From the NCBI GenBank assembly GCA_033065855.1, contig JAVXUO010001354.1:248001-312000 (forward strand): a stretch of DNA of 64,000 bases, given 5' to 3'. Of this stretch, positions 22,234-32,685 are shown in pieces. The notes below the pieces were generated by a model. That model searched no databases. It was not told the DNA's origin and saw nothing but the letters and a program-made list of their open reading frames with translations. The position numbers and the translations under genes are program-made. Source of the stretch: Escallonia rubra (lineage: Eukaryota; Streptophyta; Magnoliopsida; Escalloniales; Escalloniaceae). Position 1 is the first letter of the stretch. Every line of letters begins with the position of its first letter.

Positions 22234-22459
22234 TGCCCAGATTTTTCTGAAGCAGTTAGTTAATACTATGTTAGTGGTTGTAGTGGCTGAGTGAATTTCT
22301 GTTAGCACTATGTTAGTAGTTGTTAGTGGCCTGTTAGTGGCTTTAGTGGTAGAATAACTTTCTAAGTCTTAAGTCTATAAATAGCTGTGTTTGTTTACGA
22401 TATTGTAATGAAATTTGAGTGCTGTTTTCTTCATATTTTAACTCTGTGTTTTCTCCAAC
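22234..22459 (+). repeat. Copia 3' LTR
   Basis: It starts tgcccagattt and carries the same tataaatag box (22376-22384). The right end is uncertain by a few bases because the last positions (ctccaac) have diverged from the 5' copy (ttaaaca). Confidence 0.85.
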
Positions 22460-22890
22460 GGGGTTTGTGTGGACCTCCAACTCCGAGTCGTCCGAAGAGG
22501 AGCTGACGTGAAGACTGAATACCGGGGAGAAGCTGTCACCGGGTGCGGGCTGAACGGTGGAAGGCGCTGGACTAAGTCATGTAGAGCGGCCCGAACCAGA
22601 ATTGTCTAATGTGGACATGAAGGCCTGCATCTGTGTATAAAGTGGATCATGCTCGTCTGGCCCAGCAGGGGGGAAGCTGGCCAGGTGTCTCCAGATGTCT
22701 CCAGCCCATAAAGTTCCAAAAACCCGCAGCCTACATCTAGAAATTTCTGAAAAACTGCCGAGCCCACCTGACTTGCAATAGAAGTGCTGGCCTGCTCAGG
22801 AAATAACGAGGCAGTTGGGCCTAACAAGCCCATTAAGTTAATTCCCAACTCGCGAGCAGAGCCCCCAAACATAAACCCGGCCCAACCAAA
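22460..22890 (-). pseudogene. Probable LINE-B ORF1 middle piece
   Basis: Minus-strand frame: FGWAGFMFGGSARELGINLM, then GLLGPTASLFPEQASTSIAS and so on, open from about 22895 to 22606. It has no named domain. Orientation, position between the other ORF1 pieces, and a low-complexity linker-like composition fit LINE-B ORF1 between zinc knuckle and C terminus. It could equally be an unrelated gene scrap. Confidence 0.4.
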
Positions 22891-22892
22891 TC

Positions 22893-22933
<41 letters not shown>

Positions 22934-22951
22934 CTAATTATATATATATGA
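22891..22951. repeat. (AT)n run at the Helitron entry
   Basis: AT dinucleotides, with tctaattatatatat occurring at 22891 and again at 22933. Either copy could be the 5' TC terminus of the first Helitron. Confidence 0.85.
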
Positions 22952-23703
22952 AAGCCGAAACTGAGAGAATGTTGTCCAGTCATCGCTTACTTGGAGTCTT
23001 GGACACTCTCTTAGTTCGCCATATGCACTTTCCTATTTTGAATTTTTAAAATACTTTAAATTTACTTAATTTTATAATAATGATTTAGATTCATTCTCTC
23101 TCTCATTTGAATTCCTTCTTTCCATTTGAAATTCAACCAATTAAATAGATTTTAAATTTCTTTCTTTCTTCTATGTCAAGATACTCTACCCATTTCCATT
23201 AATTCCATTTTAATCTTAAATCTTTTTTAATGTTTAGAAAAACACAATATTCTCCATCAGTTTTTCTCTTAAACTACCCTAATCTCCTTCCTTTTATTTA
23301 ATTGCAAGTTTTATATATAGCTTATGCTCTCATTTTTTTTTCAATCATTTATTATGTGCTCTTATTCTTTTCTTGGTGGTCTTGAGTAATACAACCTCAA
23401 CACACGTGTTATTGTTGTTAGCATGATCACTGCAATTGCTATTAGTTTGAATAAACAATTTTAATTATTTCATACACTATTTTCCATCTTCATTTGTCAC
23501 CTAAAACGAATAATTATTATTCAAGTTCATTTCTAAGGATAAAATTGGAAGGAGAACTCCTTTAAAAATGTAAAAATAATTTTTTGATTATCTTATTGTC
23601 ACTGTCAATTTTGTAATTATTATTAAGCATACAAATACTTAATCTCTTAATAAATAATTTGATAGTTGTTATTCCCATGTGCAACGCACGGGATCAAAAC
23701 TAG
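22933..23703 (+). mobile_element. Helitron-1 (non-autonomous)
   Basis: The 5' end is tctaattatatatatatgaaa, followed by the family text agccgaaactgagagaatg. The 3' end is cccatgtgcaacgcacggg (imperfect hairpin), then atcaaaactag, with the CTAG at 23700-23703. No inverted repeats or target duplications are expected. No Rep/helicase gene is present. Confidence 0.85.
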
Positions 23704-24553
23704 TTATATATGAAAGCCGAAACTGAGAGAATGTTGTCCAGTTATCGCTTACTTGGACACTCTCTTAATTTGCCATATGGACTTTCCTATTTTGGAATTT
23801 TAAATCATTTTAAATTTACTTATCTTTGTAATAATAATTTGGATTCTCTCTCTCTCTCTCACACACACACACACTTACACACACACACACAAAATTGATT
23901 TGAATTCCTTATTTCTATTTGAAAGTCAATCAATTATATAGATTTTACATTTCTCTCTCTTCTATGTCAACATGTTTTACTCAAAAATATTATTTATATC
24001 TTTACAATTCCATTAATTCTTAGATTTTGACAAAATTAATTTTTTATATATTGCTTTTAATCTTAATCTTTTTTATTGTTTAGGAAAATACAATAATCTC
24101 TATCAGTTTTTCTATTAAACTACCATAGTCTCCTTCTTTTTATTTCATTACAAGTTTTATATATAGTTTACGCTCCCATTTTTTTTAATCTTTATTATAC
24201 ACTGTTACTCTTTTCTTGGTGATCTTGAGTAATACAACTTCAATACATGAATTTTTTTCATTACTATTATCACTGCAATTGCTATTAGTTAGGAGAGACT
24301 ATTTTTATTATTTCATACACTATTTTTCATCTTCATCTGTCACTAAAAACTAATAGTTATTACTCAAGTTCATTTCTAACGATAAAAATTAGTAAGAGAA
24401 CTTCTTTATTTAAAATGTTAAAAAAATAAATTTTTGATTATCTTACTGTCATTACCAATTTTATAATTGTTATTAGGTATACAAATACGAGATATCTCAA
24501 CAAATATTTTAATAGTTGTTGTTTCCGTGTACAACGCACGAGATCAAAACTAG
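23704..24553 (+). mobile_element. Helitron-2 (non-autonomous)
   Basis: It starts directly after the CTAG of Helitron-1 with ttatatatgaaagccgaaac. It ends ccgtgtacaacgcacgagat and caaaactag at 24553. The interior is clearly homologous to Helitron-1 (for example atttgccatatg / cactttcctattttg, and the ttttatatatag stretch). It has a TC/AC microsatellite at about 23847-23892. Confidence 0.85.
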
Positions 24554-26474
24554 TATATATATGAAAGTCGAAGCTGAGAGAATGTCGTCACGTCATGCCT
24601 ACGTGGACATTCTCTTCTTTCGCCACGTGGATTCATTTATTCCTTATATTAAACTATTTTTAGTAACTTTGAATTATCACTTCCCTTTTTGAATTTAGTT
24701 GTTATGTTGTTATTTTCCTTTTTGAATTTGATTCTCTCTTACAAATCTGATAGACTTTATCTTATCAATTAAATGTCAAAACTTTACTTAATCTCATCAT
24801 TCAAATTTCAAAAGTAATTTATAATTATAGCAATTTTTTTTGAGTTTCCATAATTATTGCTTACTAATTAATTCAATTAAAATCTGATTTGGCAATCATT
24901 CGCAAAATTTTTGCACAAAATCATAATTTTGAGTACAGTATACTTATTTAGCAATATATCCATCAATATTGCCAAGTAAACGCTTACTTGAAGGTCCTCC
25001 TTAAACTCTTCAAATTTGAGAAAATAATTATAACTTTCTTTTGCATCCCTCCCTCACACATCCAACCTTTTCTTTGATTTTTTTCGAAAGTTTTGGTCAC
25101 AAAAAATTTATTTATGAGTATCAGTCTTAGAGCCCGTTTGGGATTGATTAAAAAAAATAAATTCTGCTTAAATCTTAATCAGTTTTCAAAATCTGATTTA
25201 ATCAGAATCAGTCAGAATCAGTTTGCTGTTTGGCAAAAGTAGTTGTAAATTAGATTAAATTTATAAAAAGTGTTTGGATAAAAAGTACTTAAATCAGTTT
25301 CACTATGACAAAATGACCATATAGGACATTCAATAAACAATTTTTATAATATCCAAGTAACGTTAACATAACTTTTATTCGTAAATAATTATAATGTCCA
25401 AATAGATTATGAAAATAACTATTTTCACGTCCTACAAAAGTTGTTACTTTTTATTTTAAATTAAAAACATAAACAATCTCACGTTATTGCTTATAGTAGG
25501 ACAACATCCCCAAATTACAAATAAAATTTATCTTGAGCAACAAAAAAATAATAATTTATCTAGCAGAAACCGCATCACAAATAGCATCACTAACATTAGT
25601 ATGGAAAAGAGGGTAGCAGAGAAGAGATAAACTCCAGCAATGATCTAATTAATTAAGGGGTATGAGAGGTCTTTTTGTAAAAAATATAGGGATAGGATGG
25701 TAAATTACATGGTCAAACCTGATTATGGAAAAAGTGATTATTTCATAATCCTCACTTTTGAGGATTATGGATTAAATCAGTTTTTAGCTTTTGGAGATGG
25801 ATTAAATCTATTAATCTATTTTGCCAAACACTCACAAACCTGATTTAATCTAGATTAAATCAGGTTTGACCAAGATTTAATCAATCCCAAACACCCTCTT
25901 AGGCTAATCCCAAAAATCAGTCCGACAACTTTATATTTTCATAATTAAAAAAACAGTACCTTCACAAACTCAAAAGATAAATACGACTCACATCTTCTTC
26001 TTTTAATCATTTGCAATTTTTTTCAAACCCTTTTACTCTTCCCAACAACAATACGTTATGATTTGTGTTTAAGTTTGACATAGGTGTTATTATTGCATGT
26101 TATACATGTTCTTTTGATTCTATCTACATGTAATACCAAATTGTTTTGCTATTACTGATAAAACTAATAATAGTTTAAATTTAGTACTTTGATAGTTGTT
26201 TTACAACCCTCTATGTGCACTGCACAAAAAAATATTACATTTATGATCATGTGATATTATTAATTTTTTATTTATTTTACTTCTTTTTGAATACAAGAAG
26301 TTCATCAGTAGAAATCAACTAGGGTATAAAAATGGAAATCAACTTATTATTAGCATTTCAATTGTTCTTAATATTATTTTGCTTTATTATTTTAATTGAT
26401 ATGATGTAATTTGATCAATAATTTTATACTTAACACACGTCGCTCCCGTGTGCAATGCACGGGATTAAGACTAG
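24554..26474 (+). mobile_element. Helitron-3 (non-autonomous), carrying a MITE
   Basis: It starts after the CTAG of Helitron-2 with tatatatatgaaagtcgaag and ctgagagaatgtcgtcacg. It ends with the hairpin cccgtgtgcaatgcacggg (26445-26463), then attaagactag to 26474. A PIF-type MITE sits at 25130-25898. Without it the element is about 1.15 kb. The 3' hairpin is the best preserved of the three, suggesting the youngest copy. Confidence 0.85.
25130..25898. mobile_element. PIF/Harbinger (Tourist-like) MITE in Helitron-3
   Basis: The left end is gagcccgtttgggattgatta and the right end, reversed, is gagggtgtttgggattgatta: 18 of 21 positions match. The TTA target duplication stands at 25127-25129 and 25899-25901. 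The subterminal gatttaatcaga / tctagattaaatc text is also inverted. It has 769 bp and no coding frame. Confidence 0.9.
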
Positions 26475-27960
26475 TTGAGATGAAACTTATCTACTGTGGC
26501 TTTGAAAGCATCACATGTCACTACAGAAGCCAGCACATCAAACAGTGGCCACGCGGCAGCCTAACAACTGACTGAGGAAGAGGTGGCGCCCAAAAGAAGG
26601 GATGAGTCACCAGACACGTGTGGGTCAGTGAGGTTGCTGCCATGCTAACTGGAATGGGCGGGTGGGTTCGCCGGCGGCAAAAATTCTGGCATCACCGAAA
26701 ATGCAGCTCAAGATCCAGCGTCACAGGTACTGATGAGTCGAGATCCGCGGTCGCAGGTTCTGATTGTGAAGGCCCCGCCAACAGAGTTGCCGGAGGCAGG
26801 GGCGGAATCAGAAATTTTTTTCAGGAGGTGCAAAAATTCTATCGAATGCACAAATTTTTTTTATAATAAAATAATATTATATAGAGATTTTTTTAAATCT
26901 CTATATAATCATTGAATTAAATGCAATTTAAGAACTTTATAAATCTCTATATAATCACTGAAATTAAACTATACCAATGTTTCGATACTCAAAATTTTAG
27001 AATTAAACTCTAAATTTATGATACTTTTAATGTACAAATACATTTGTATTGACATCTATATACATGCAAAATAACCTAAGTTTGTAGTATAAGCATTGAC
27101 ATACAAATATAAAATAAATAATAACAATAAATTAACGATAATTTACCAAAACAGTGGGCCACTCCGTCAAGCACTCAAGTCTCAAGTAGACAACACTCAA
27201 CAGACAACAAACAAATTCAATACGGCTGGATGCAGCTCCACCACGAATTGGGATAAAGCAACATACAACAGACAAATTCCCAGCAGCAAATCCCAGCAAT
27301 CGTCCGTGCAGCAGCTCGCGGCAGCAGTTAGGGTGACTGGGTGAGGCACTACGTCAAGCAGATCTAGTCGCCGGCAGTGTGCCGTTTCTTCAAGATCTGG
27401 TCGCCGGTCAGAGATCTACAAGGTGGGTTCAGATCGTTCAGCCGCGTGGTGTCACCGGCAATATGCCAGATCTAATCTCCGGTCGTTATGTCTACTGTCC
27501 ACAGGTGAGATAAAGAGAGAGAGAGCGCTGAGTTGTGGTATCGGGGAACGGGGTATCGGGGATAGGGGAACGGCATCTCGGGAATGGGGTGATGCGATTC
27601 CCAAAAACTAATTTTTTCCCAAAGTGAGGGGGTGCTTCAGCCCCCCTTGCCACAACATAGGTCCGCCCCTGGCTGGTGGTGACTCCTCTTGATCCTGAAA
27701 AACAATGTCATAGGAATGGAAGCTTGTGTTGACTGAAGTCGCCCGAGATCCCTCAGTGCCGATGAACCCTGAACCAATTGAGGAAGATGTGCCTTCAATC
27801 TCTCTCTAAAAATATCTCTCCTAATTCTCTCTAAGCAAACTTTACCCAGTAAGCCACCACGGCCGCCCCACCGTGCGATGGCGCGCGTGGGGCGGTGGCC
27901 GAAATCCGGCCTAGGACATGTATACATCTTGTTTTCTTTTAGTGTGTTTTTACTCTGAGG
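26475..27960 (-). pseudogene. Probable LINE-B ORF1 middle pieces, split by hAT-2
   Basis: On the minus strand, 27830-27672 reads EGTSSSIGSGFIGTEGSRAT and SVNTSFHSYDIVFQDQEESP. Beyond hAT-2 it continues with LLAGPSQSEPATADLDSSVP. These hydrophilic, Ser/Thr-rich stretches fit the linker of a LINE ORF1 after its zinc knuckle. There is no domain evidence, and a shift of frame is needed at the hAT junction. The neighbour on the 5' side is a plus-strand poly(A)-tailed stretch. Confidence 0.4.
26797..27671. mobile_element. hAT-2: non-autonomous hAT element
   Basis: The left end is caggggcggaatcag (26797) and the right end is gtccgcccctg (to 27671), the same TIR family as hAT-1. The flanking 8-mers gccggagg (26789-26796) and gctggtgg (27672-27679) agree at 6 of 8 positions, as expected of an aged target duplication. 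There is no transposase; the interior is AT-rich on the left and GC-rich on the right, like hAT-1 reversed. Confidence 0.85.
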
Positions 27961-29066
27961 GTGGTCGTCTTTCACAGCCAGCGACTGATCGCGGATGGAA
28001 GACGGTGGAAGACTACGGTGAGGTGGCCGGCGCCATCCTACCCAGCCATGATCGGGGACGGTGATGTCTGCACCTACGCCGATTTGCCGGATCTCTTCAG
28101 ATCTGTGAAGATCTAGGGTTTTCCTTGATCTTCTAGATCTGATAAATCTTGATCGGAATGTTGATCATGGGTTTGCTTGGTTTGTATTGTTGATTGAAGA
28201 GGTTTGGCTTTGCTAGGGTTAGATCTTTTATCACGGAAGTGGCCGGAATCCTACCGGCGACGGCCGAGATTTTCGCAGGGTAATTAGGGCTTTTAGTTGG
28301 CTGTAGGGTGTCTGTTTTGGGTTCTAAGCTCAGTGTCTAGGTTTTTTGTGTGGTACGCCGTGATGTCCTGCGGGTGGGAAGGGAGGGGGGGGGGGTTTGG
28401 GGCCTCGGGTGGGTTTTATGTGTGTTTGTGCGTTTGGGTAGGGGGTGGGGAAGGGGGGGTTGAGGCCTTAGGGAGGGGGGGAGGGTTTTCCTGGGTAATC
28501 TACTCTAGAGGTTGTGTGTGTGGGATTTGGGTGTGGAGTTAGGTTGTTGGGGTGGGTGGGTGGGTGGGGGGGGGGGGGGGGAATACAGTCTAGCTTAGCC
28601 CTTGTTTGTGTTTGTTGGTTTGATGCCTGGCTGATTGGTGCCGTGTTTTAGAGGGAAATCGTCGGTGAAATATTGTGAACCATGCAAGGTTTCCTGTCTC
28701 TTATATTTACATTATGATCCCTTTGACTGCTGAGTACATCCTTGATCTTCGTTGGCGCCAGTTGACTTCTTCATTGTACTTTTTGTGTCATTTAAATTTA
28801 TAGTTTCTTTTTAGTATACTATGTGTGTTTATAACCTTTAGACTTATGCTTATTACTTAAAGTTAATCTAAAGTGTAAGATATGCTCTACTTTAGTTTAA
28901 TTGTAATTGGTTGGATTTTATAGGTTTGTTGTTAGTTTCTGACCTTTATGGTCGTGTATACAGAGTGTCACGAGAATGTCGTGACCTTTACTCGCTGCTG
29001 GGCAACTCTGTAACTCTTTTAATTATCAATGTTATTCTCTTATTAACCAAAAAAAAAAAAAAAAAA
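27961..29066 (+). other. Unassigned plus-strand stretch ending in poly(A)
   Basis: The left half is GC-rich (repeated cggcg and gatct text). The centre (28380-28580) is very G-rich, with runs of up to 16 G. The right half is AT-rich and ends with 18 A residues (29049-29066) after ttattctcttattaacc. A terminal A run next to LINE-B sequence suggests the 3' end of a plus-strand retroposed sequence (LINE 3' region, SINE or processed transcript). No coding domain or target duplication was found. Confidence 0.4.
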
Positions 29067-29089
29067 GAAACAAGAGATTGCAATTAAAA

Positions 29090-30079
29090 AAACTGAGGAA
29101 GACGTGGTGGTCTCCATGCTTGAATCGGTAGTTGCCGAATTCGGGGACCCCAATCCGACACCCGGTTCGATAGGCTCCTCGACATCATTAATAAATCGGA
29201 TATGACTTGTGAGATTCCGATGAGTGTTGGCGAACGCCCGTAGCCGGCTAGTGTACAATGGTCGCTGTACTTGATAGAATAGGGTAGTGTTGGGCGAAGG
29301 AGACTAACGCGCCATCGCCGATTCCACCAAGCGTCTAGCATTAGCGAGCGAGTTCAGGCAATCAGTATTAACTTGCCCGATAACCCCACAGTGGTAACAG
29401 ATGCGGAATACCTTCTCATATGAAGCCCAAATCCAATTGCAGTGGTCATCAAGCGTAGGCAAAAACACCCCCGCAATCAGAGGATCAGCCACCCGAATGC
29501 GGACAAGGATTCGAAAATAGTCTCGGCATTGTTGTCGGCGATTAGACCAATCCACGCCAATCACCTGTCCAAAGTAACCCCCGAAGGTGACGGCCGCATC
29601 ATAGAAGTAACACTCCGCCGGAATATCATGTAACCGCATCCACAGGTCAACTCGAGAGAAATCAAGCCGGGGGATACATGAGAACCGAAACAACGAACGA
29701 GTATCAGAACGGCTTCTTGGACAGTCCAAGGACCCTCCGCCAACAGAAGTTCCAGATCCTCAGCCGTGGCGAAATGAAATGCAAAAAAGTCGCCAACCGC
29801 CTCCACCGGTACCGGCTCAAGCAAATCCCAATTATGATCCACCACAGATTTAACGAGCTGGAGGGAGAAGGTGCGAGAGTCCGCAAACCTCCCCACTAGA
29901 GTATGAGCCCAGTGCTCTCTGTGGGCAGCAACTTGCTGCGAATCCACCGCCACCATGTACCCACTGCATTCTAAAGCCACCGGAGCCTCCTCGTAAGAGG
30001 AGGCGATGCTAGAGGATGCCACTGAAATAGAAGAGGAAGACGAAACCTGGAAGGAAAGGAGAGAAACTGTTGTGTGCAC
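29090..30079 (-). pseudogene. LINE-B ORF1, N-terminal part (DUF4283 and zinc knuckle)
   Basis: The ORF starts MHTTVSLLSFQVSSSSSISV at 30079. DUF4283 is recognisable in LVGRFADSRTFSLQLVKSVV and FHFATAEDLELLLAEGPWTV. A frameshift near 29700 leads to FSRVDLWMRLHDIPAECYFY and then the zinc-knuckle remnant CYHCGVIGQVNTDC (about 29380), where Q replaces the histidine of CX2CX4HX4C. In intact LINEs this protein binds element RNA. The frame runs on to about 29090, where the poly(A) of the plus-strand stretch interrupts it. Confidence 0.8.
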
Positions 30080-30123
30080 AGTCGCCTTGTGCCTCAGAGT
30101 TTCAACACGAAAGCTTCGGCTTT

Positions 30124-30134
30124 GCGTTGTATCC
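30124..30134. repeat. Target-site duplication of LINE-B, right copy
   Basis: gcgttgtatcc, identical to 7579-7589. It lies about 45 bp beyond the ORF1 start of LINE-B, where a full-length LINE should begin. Confidence 0.75.
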
Positions 30135-31604
30135 TAAATCCAGAAGGTTTATAAGCATTCAAGCGTCTTTCTAAAACCAGTTTTGAAGGTTGAGTAATGA
30201 AAACGAGCGAGAACAAGCGAGCAATGGTTACATTCAACAGAACCATTTCAACACAAAGTTTGGATATTCAACTTTAATACCGATCCAGAGGCATCAACTT
30301 GATATTCCAATGAAAATATACCAATCCAGACATCAATTTTAATACCCGAAGATTAATGCCACCAAGGCCCCAGCATGGAAGCAACACGCAACAGCAAAGA
30401 GAAACTGAAGTTACATTATTTGGAACTACTACTATTATTCATATTGTGATCACAATCACCCTTTTCGTATTTGCTTTACATCAAACTTCACAGGCAAACT
30501 TGTTCCTAGATGGTGGGCTACAACGGTGTCCGAGAGACTTTTTCACACAAAAACATGGGACAGGCAAACAAGGCGGTGGCATATGCATCATTTCTATGTA
30601 ATTGGATACAAGAGAGGAGTTTACTAGGCATTGCAAGTGTGTTGAAAGAGGCGCCACTGTTTCAGACCTATGCAATAGTTTGACTAACATGATGCCTGGT
30701 GTATTGAGTTTCGTATCTGAGGCTGGCAGAATGCCTTTATTTTGTTTGGTACAAATTGTAATTTCAATTCTAAATAAACTGTCCAAATAGCATAATTATA
30801 ATCCTTAAGATTCAATTCTAAAATCTAGCTCAATTCGAAGGCTATATTCTTTAAAATCTTAGCAACATACACTTGCCTTTTCAAGCTATTAGTTCTTCAC
30901 AATCATCTAGTGAAATATGTGAGGCTCGTTTGCCTTCACATTTGATGGCACATTTCAGGGTTCTCTCCTCTCCAACATGAAGCACAACATTTTCCTCATG
31001 ATAATGCGAGGATAATACAACTGGGTGTCACCAAATCTGAACATTGGAAGAAAAAATGTCGAATCATTATATTACTGCATACAAGTTTACATCCACATGG
31101 TTGCTGTGTTTTTCTTTGTGTATGTTGTGTGTGGACTGCTCAGGATCTCTCTAGTGTCAGTTTTCTGTACATGCATTAAATATTTTTTTGTTTCTTGCTT
31201 ATGTAAAAGGAGATCCCACAAAGAAGCGCCGGGTGGAACGTTTTCCGAAGTATGTAACACTACCATCACGCCTTAATAGACATTGGCCTCTTGTTTATGT
31301 ATCCCATTCTAGGATGATCAAAACATTGAGTTTTCTGCCTTGGTTGTCTCTATAATCTTATCTGCTTCCCTTGGTATGCACTTGTGATATCTTCGTTTCT
31401 TCTGTCAGGATATGTCGGAGCAAAAGATACTTGAAAATAGAAATTATGCAACGAAGAACTAGGGGATAGATTTTCAAATGAGAGAAGCGGCAATATTTTC
31501 TATATAAGTCCAATGAAACTTCAATAAAATTTCATCACAATTATAACCGAGTCTAATGAAACTTCAATAACAATTTAGAAAATTTTTTTACGACGAAAGG
31601 GGTT
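30135..31604. other. Host DNA right of LINE-B, no gene recognised
   Basis: Mixed sequence. One short stretch, 31210-31330 plus strand, reads GDPTKKRRVERFPKYVTLPS and RLNRHWPLVYVSHSRMIKT after a possible ag splice acceptor. It is basic and looks like a conserved exon scrap, but I cannot name the family. Nothing else is supported. Confidence 0.4.
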
Positions 31605-32685
31605 TCGATAGAGAGAGACTGAACAAGGAATTCGTCACGGAACCCGGCGAAGTGGATAAACTTTGCGGTAAGCCTCTTCCAACACTACATGTAATAGTTA
31701 GTTTTTTTTTGAAATATATGTGCATGTAATAGATTTTTTAGAAATATATGTGCATATTACACCCACAAATCCATCCTCACGAACAACACATAAGATATTC
31801 CCAGCACATATATTCGGCAGTTCTAATTTCCCCGCATAATATGCACATACATTTCTAAAAATCTAACTATTGTTGGAAAAAATATAGGCTTCGATTTGTA
31901 TTTTTCACAACAAAAATATTAACAACTCTAGGTGATTTAACATAGCAAAATAATAATAAATAATAAAAAGTAATTCTATATGAGCTCTTGAGAAATTGCA
32001 TTATCTAGATTAATAAAAGGATATAAAATAGCTCGTCCATGAGAGTCGTGACAGAGTCACTGTTCTGAAGACGTTATCGCCTCCCTACGTGCAGGTGTTG
32101 ACGGCAGATAAAGTCTCCAAGATAAAATCCATTGACGCAGCTATGTCTCCTCCATGTGCACGTCCACAGGAAGACGGTATGAACCAGTCCACGATCACGT
32201 TGCCCAAGTATAAAAAATATATAATAAATATAGAAAAAAATACATTATGATAGTAGGGTAGAAAATACCAAGTTTTGGAAGCATAGTAGCTTCTAGTCTT
32301 CTAAGTCACACCCCATGGCCTTATATACTTGGCCAATCATAATTTATTTATTGGCCAAATAAGTAAGCTTAAAAGCTTTGTAACTCATAGAATAATGATA
32401 ATAATTCTCAATAATGCCAAATAATAAGTTATATTATACACACCATAAATCAATGAGTTAATAATACTCATTATTGCATTTGTAACTTATTTCATAATTT
32501 ACATGTAAGTAAATACATATAGCCATAAATTGCAATATAATAACAATGCTATAATGTACATTTTATTTTATTAAAATATTTCAACAACTATTACATGTAA
32601 CGTTGGAAAAGGCTAACCGCAAAGTTTATCAACTTCGCCCCGTTCCGGCGAATTCCTTGTTTGATTAATCTCTCTCTATTTCTCT
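31605..32685. mobile_element. Fold-back element (about 365 bp without its nested solo LTR)
   Basis: The left arm from about 31619 (gaacaaggaattcgtcacgg, then taaactttgcggtaagcc and ttccaacactacatgtaata) is repeated inverted at 32592-32660 (tacatgtaacgttggaaaag, then aaagtttatcaactt and cgaattccttgttt). The inner text gaaatatatgtgcat / atgcacatacatttc (31730-31860) also pairs, so nearly the whole element folds back. A copia-type solo LTR splits the right arm. Ends and target duplication are not fixed; agagagagact / atctctctct stands at the outer borders. Confidence 0.75.
31871..32586 (+). mobile_element. 716-bp solo LTR (copia-type) in the fold-back element
   Basis: It starts tgttggaaaaaatataggc and ends atatttcaaca, with a TGTTG...CAACA terminal inverted repeat. 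The perfect 5-bp target duplication actat stands at 31866-31870 and 32587-32591. The TATA-like ttatatact is at 32321. There is no internal region. The LTR start resembles those of plant copia elements; lineage is not certain. Confidence 0.92.

Larger units (their letters stand above)
15606..22459 (+). mobile_element. Ty1/copia element, complete but decayed
   Basis: Two LTRs of about 217-226 bp (15606-15822 and 22234-about 22459) share the start tg(t/c)ccagatttttctgaag. A tRNA-iMet-type primer site follows the 5' LTR. The gene order is gag, protease, integrase, RT, RNase H, i.e. copia. Removing the 2.2-kb solo LTR nested in RT leaves 4.65 kb, a normal copia length. Several in-frame stops and a frameshift near 17995 make it inactive. 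I found no target duplication: tttag precedes the left LTR and ggggt follows the right one. Confidence 0.92.
7590..30123 (-). mobile_element. LINE-B: full-length LINE split by many later insertions
   Basis: On the minus strand the pieces come in the correct LINE order. ORF1 N terminus lies at 30079-29090, ORF1 middle pieces at about 27960-26475 and 22900-22460, ORF1 C terminus at about 14297-13740, endonuclease at 11964-11152, RT at about 10500-9250, the zinc-binding RT tail at 8841-8401, RNase H at about 8233-7640, and the poly(A) tail at 7602-7591. The 11-bp duplication flanks the whole. Subtracting the nested elements leaves about 7 kb, a normal length for a plant LINE. The assignment of the two ORF1 middle pieces rests on strand, order and composition and is less certain than the ends. 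Confidence 0.7.

Noticed and set aside
15606-22459. The copia element as a potentially active copy
   Set aside because: Stops in gag, integrase, RT and RNase H, a frameshift near 17995 and a 2.2-kb insertion in RT rule it out.
28380-28580. G-rich stretch as a regulatory quadruplex region or telomere-like repeat
   Set aside because: Runs are irregular with no telomere unit, and similar homopolymer runs occur elsewhere in the window. It could be simple-sequence drift or sequencing noise; nothing supports a function.
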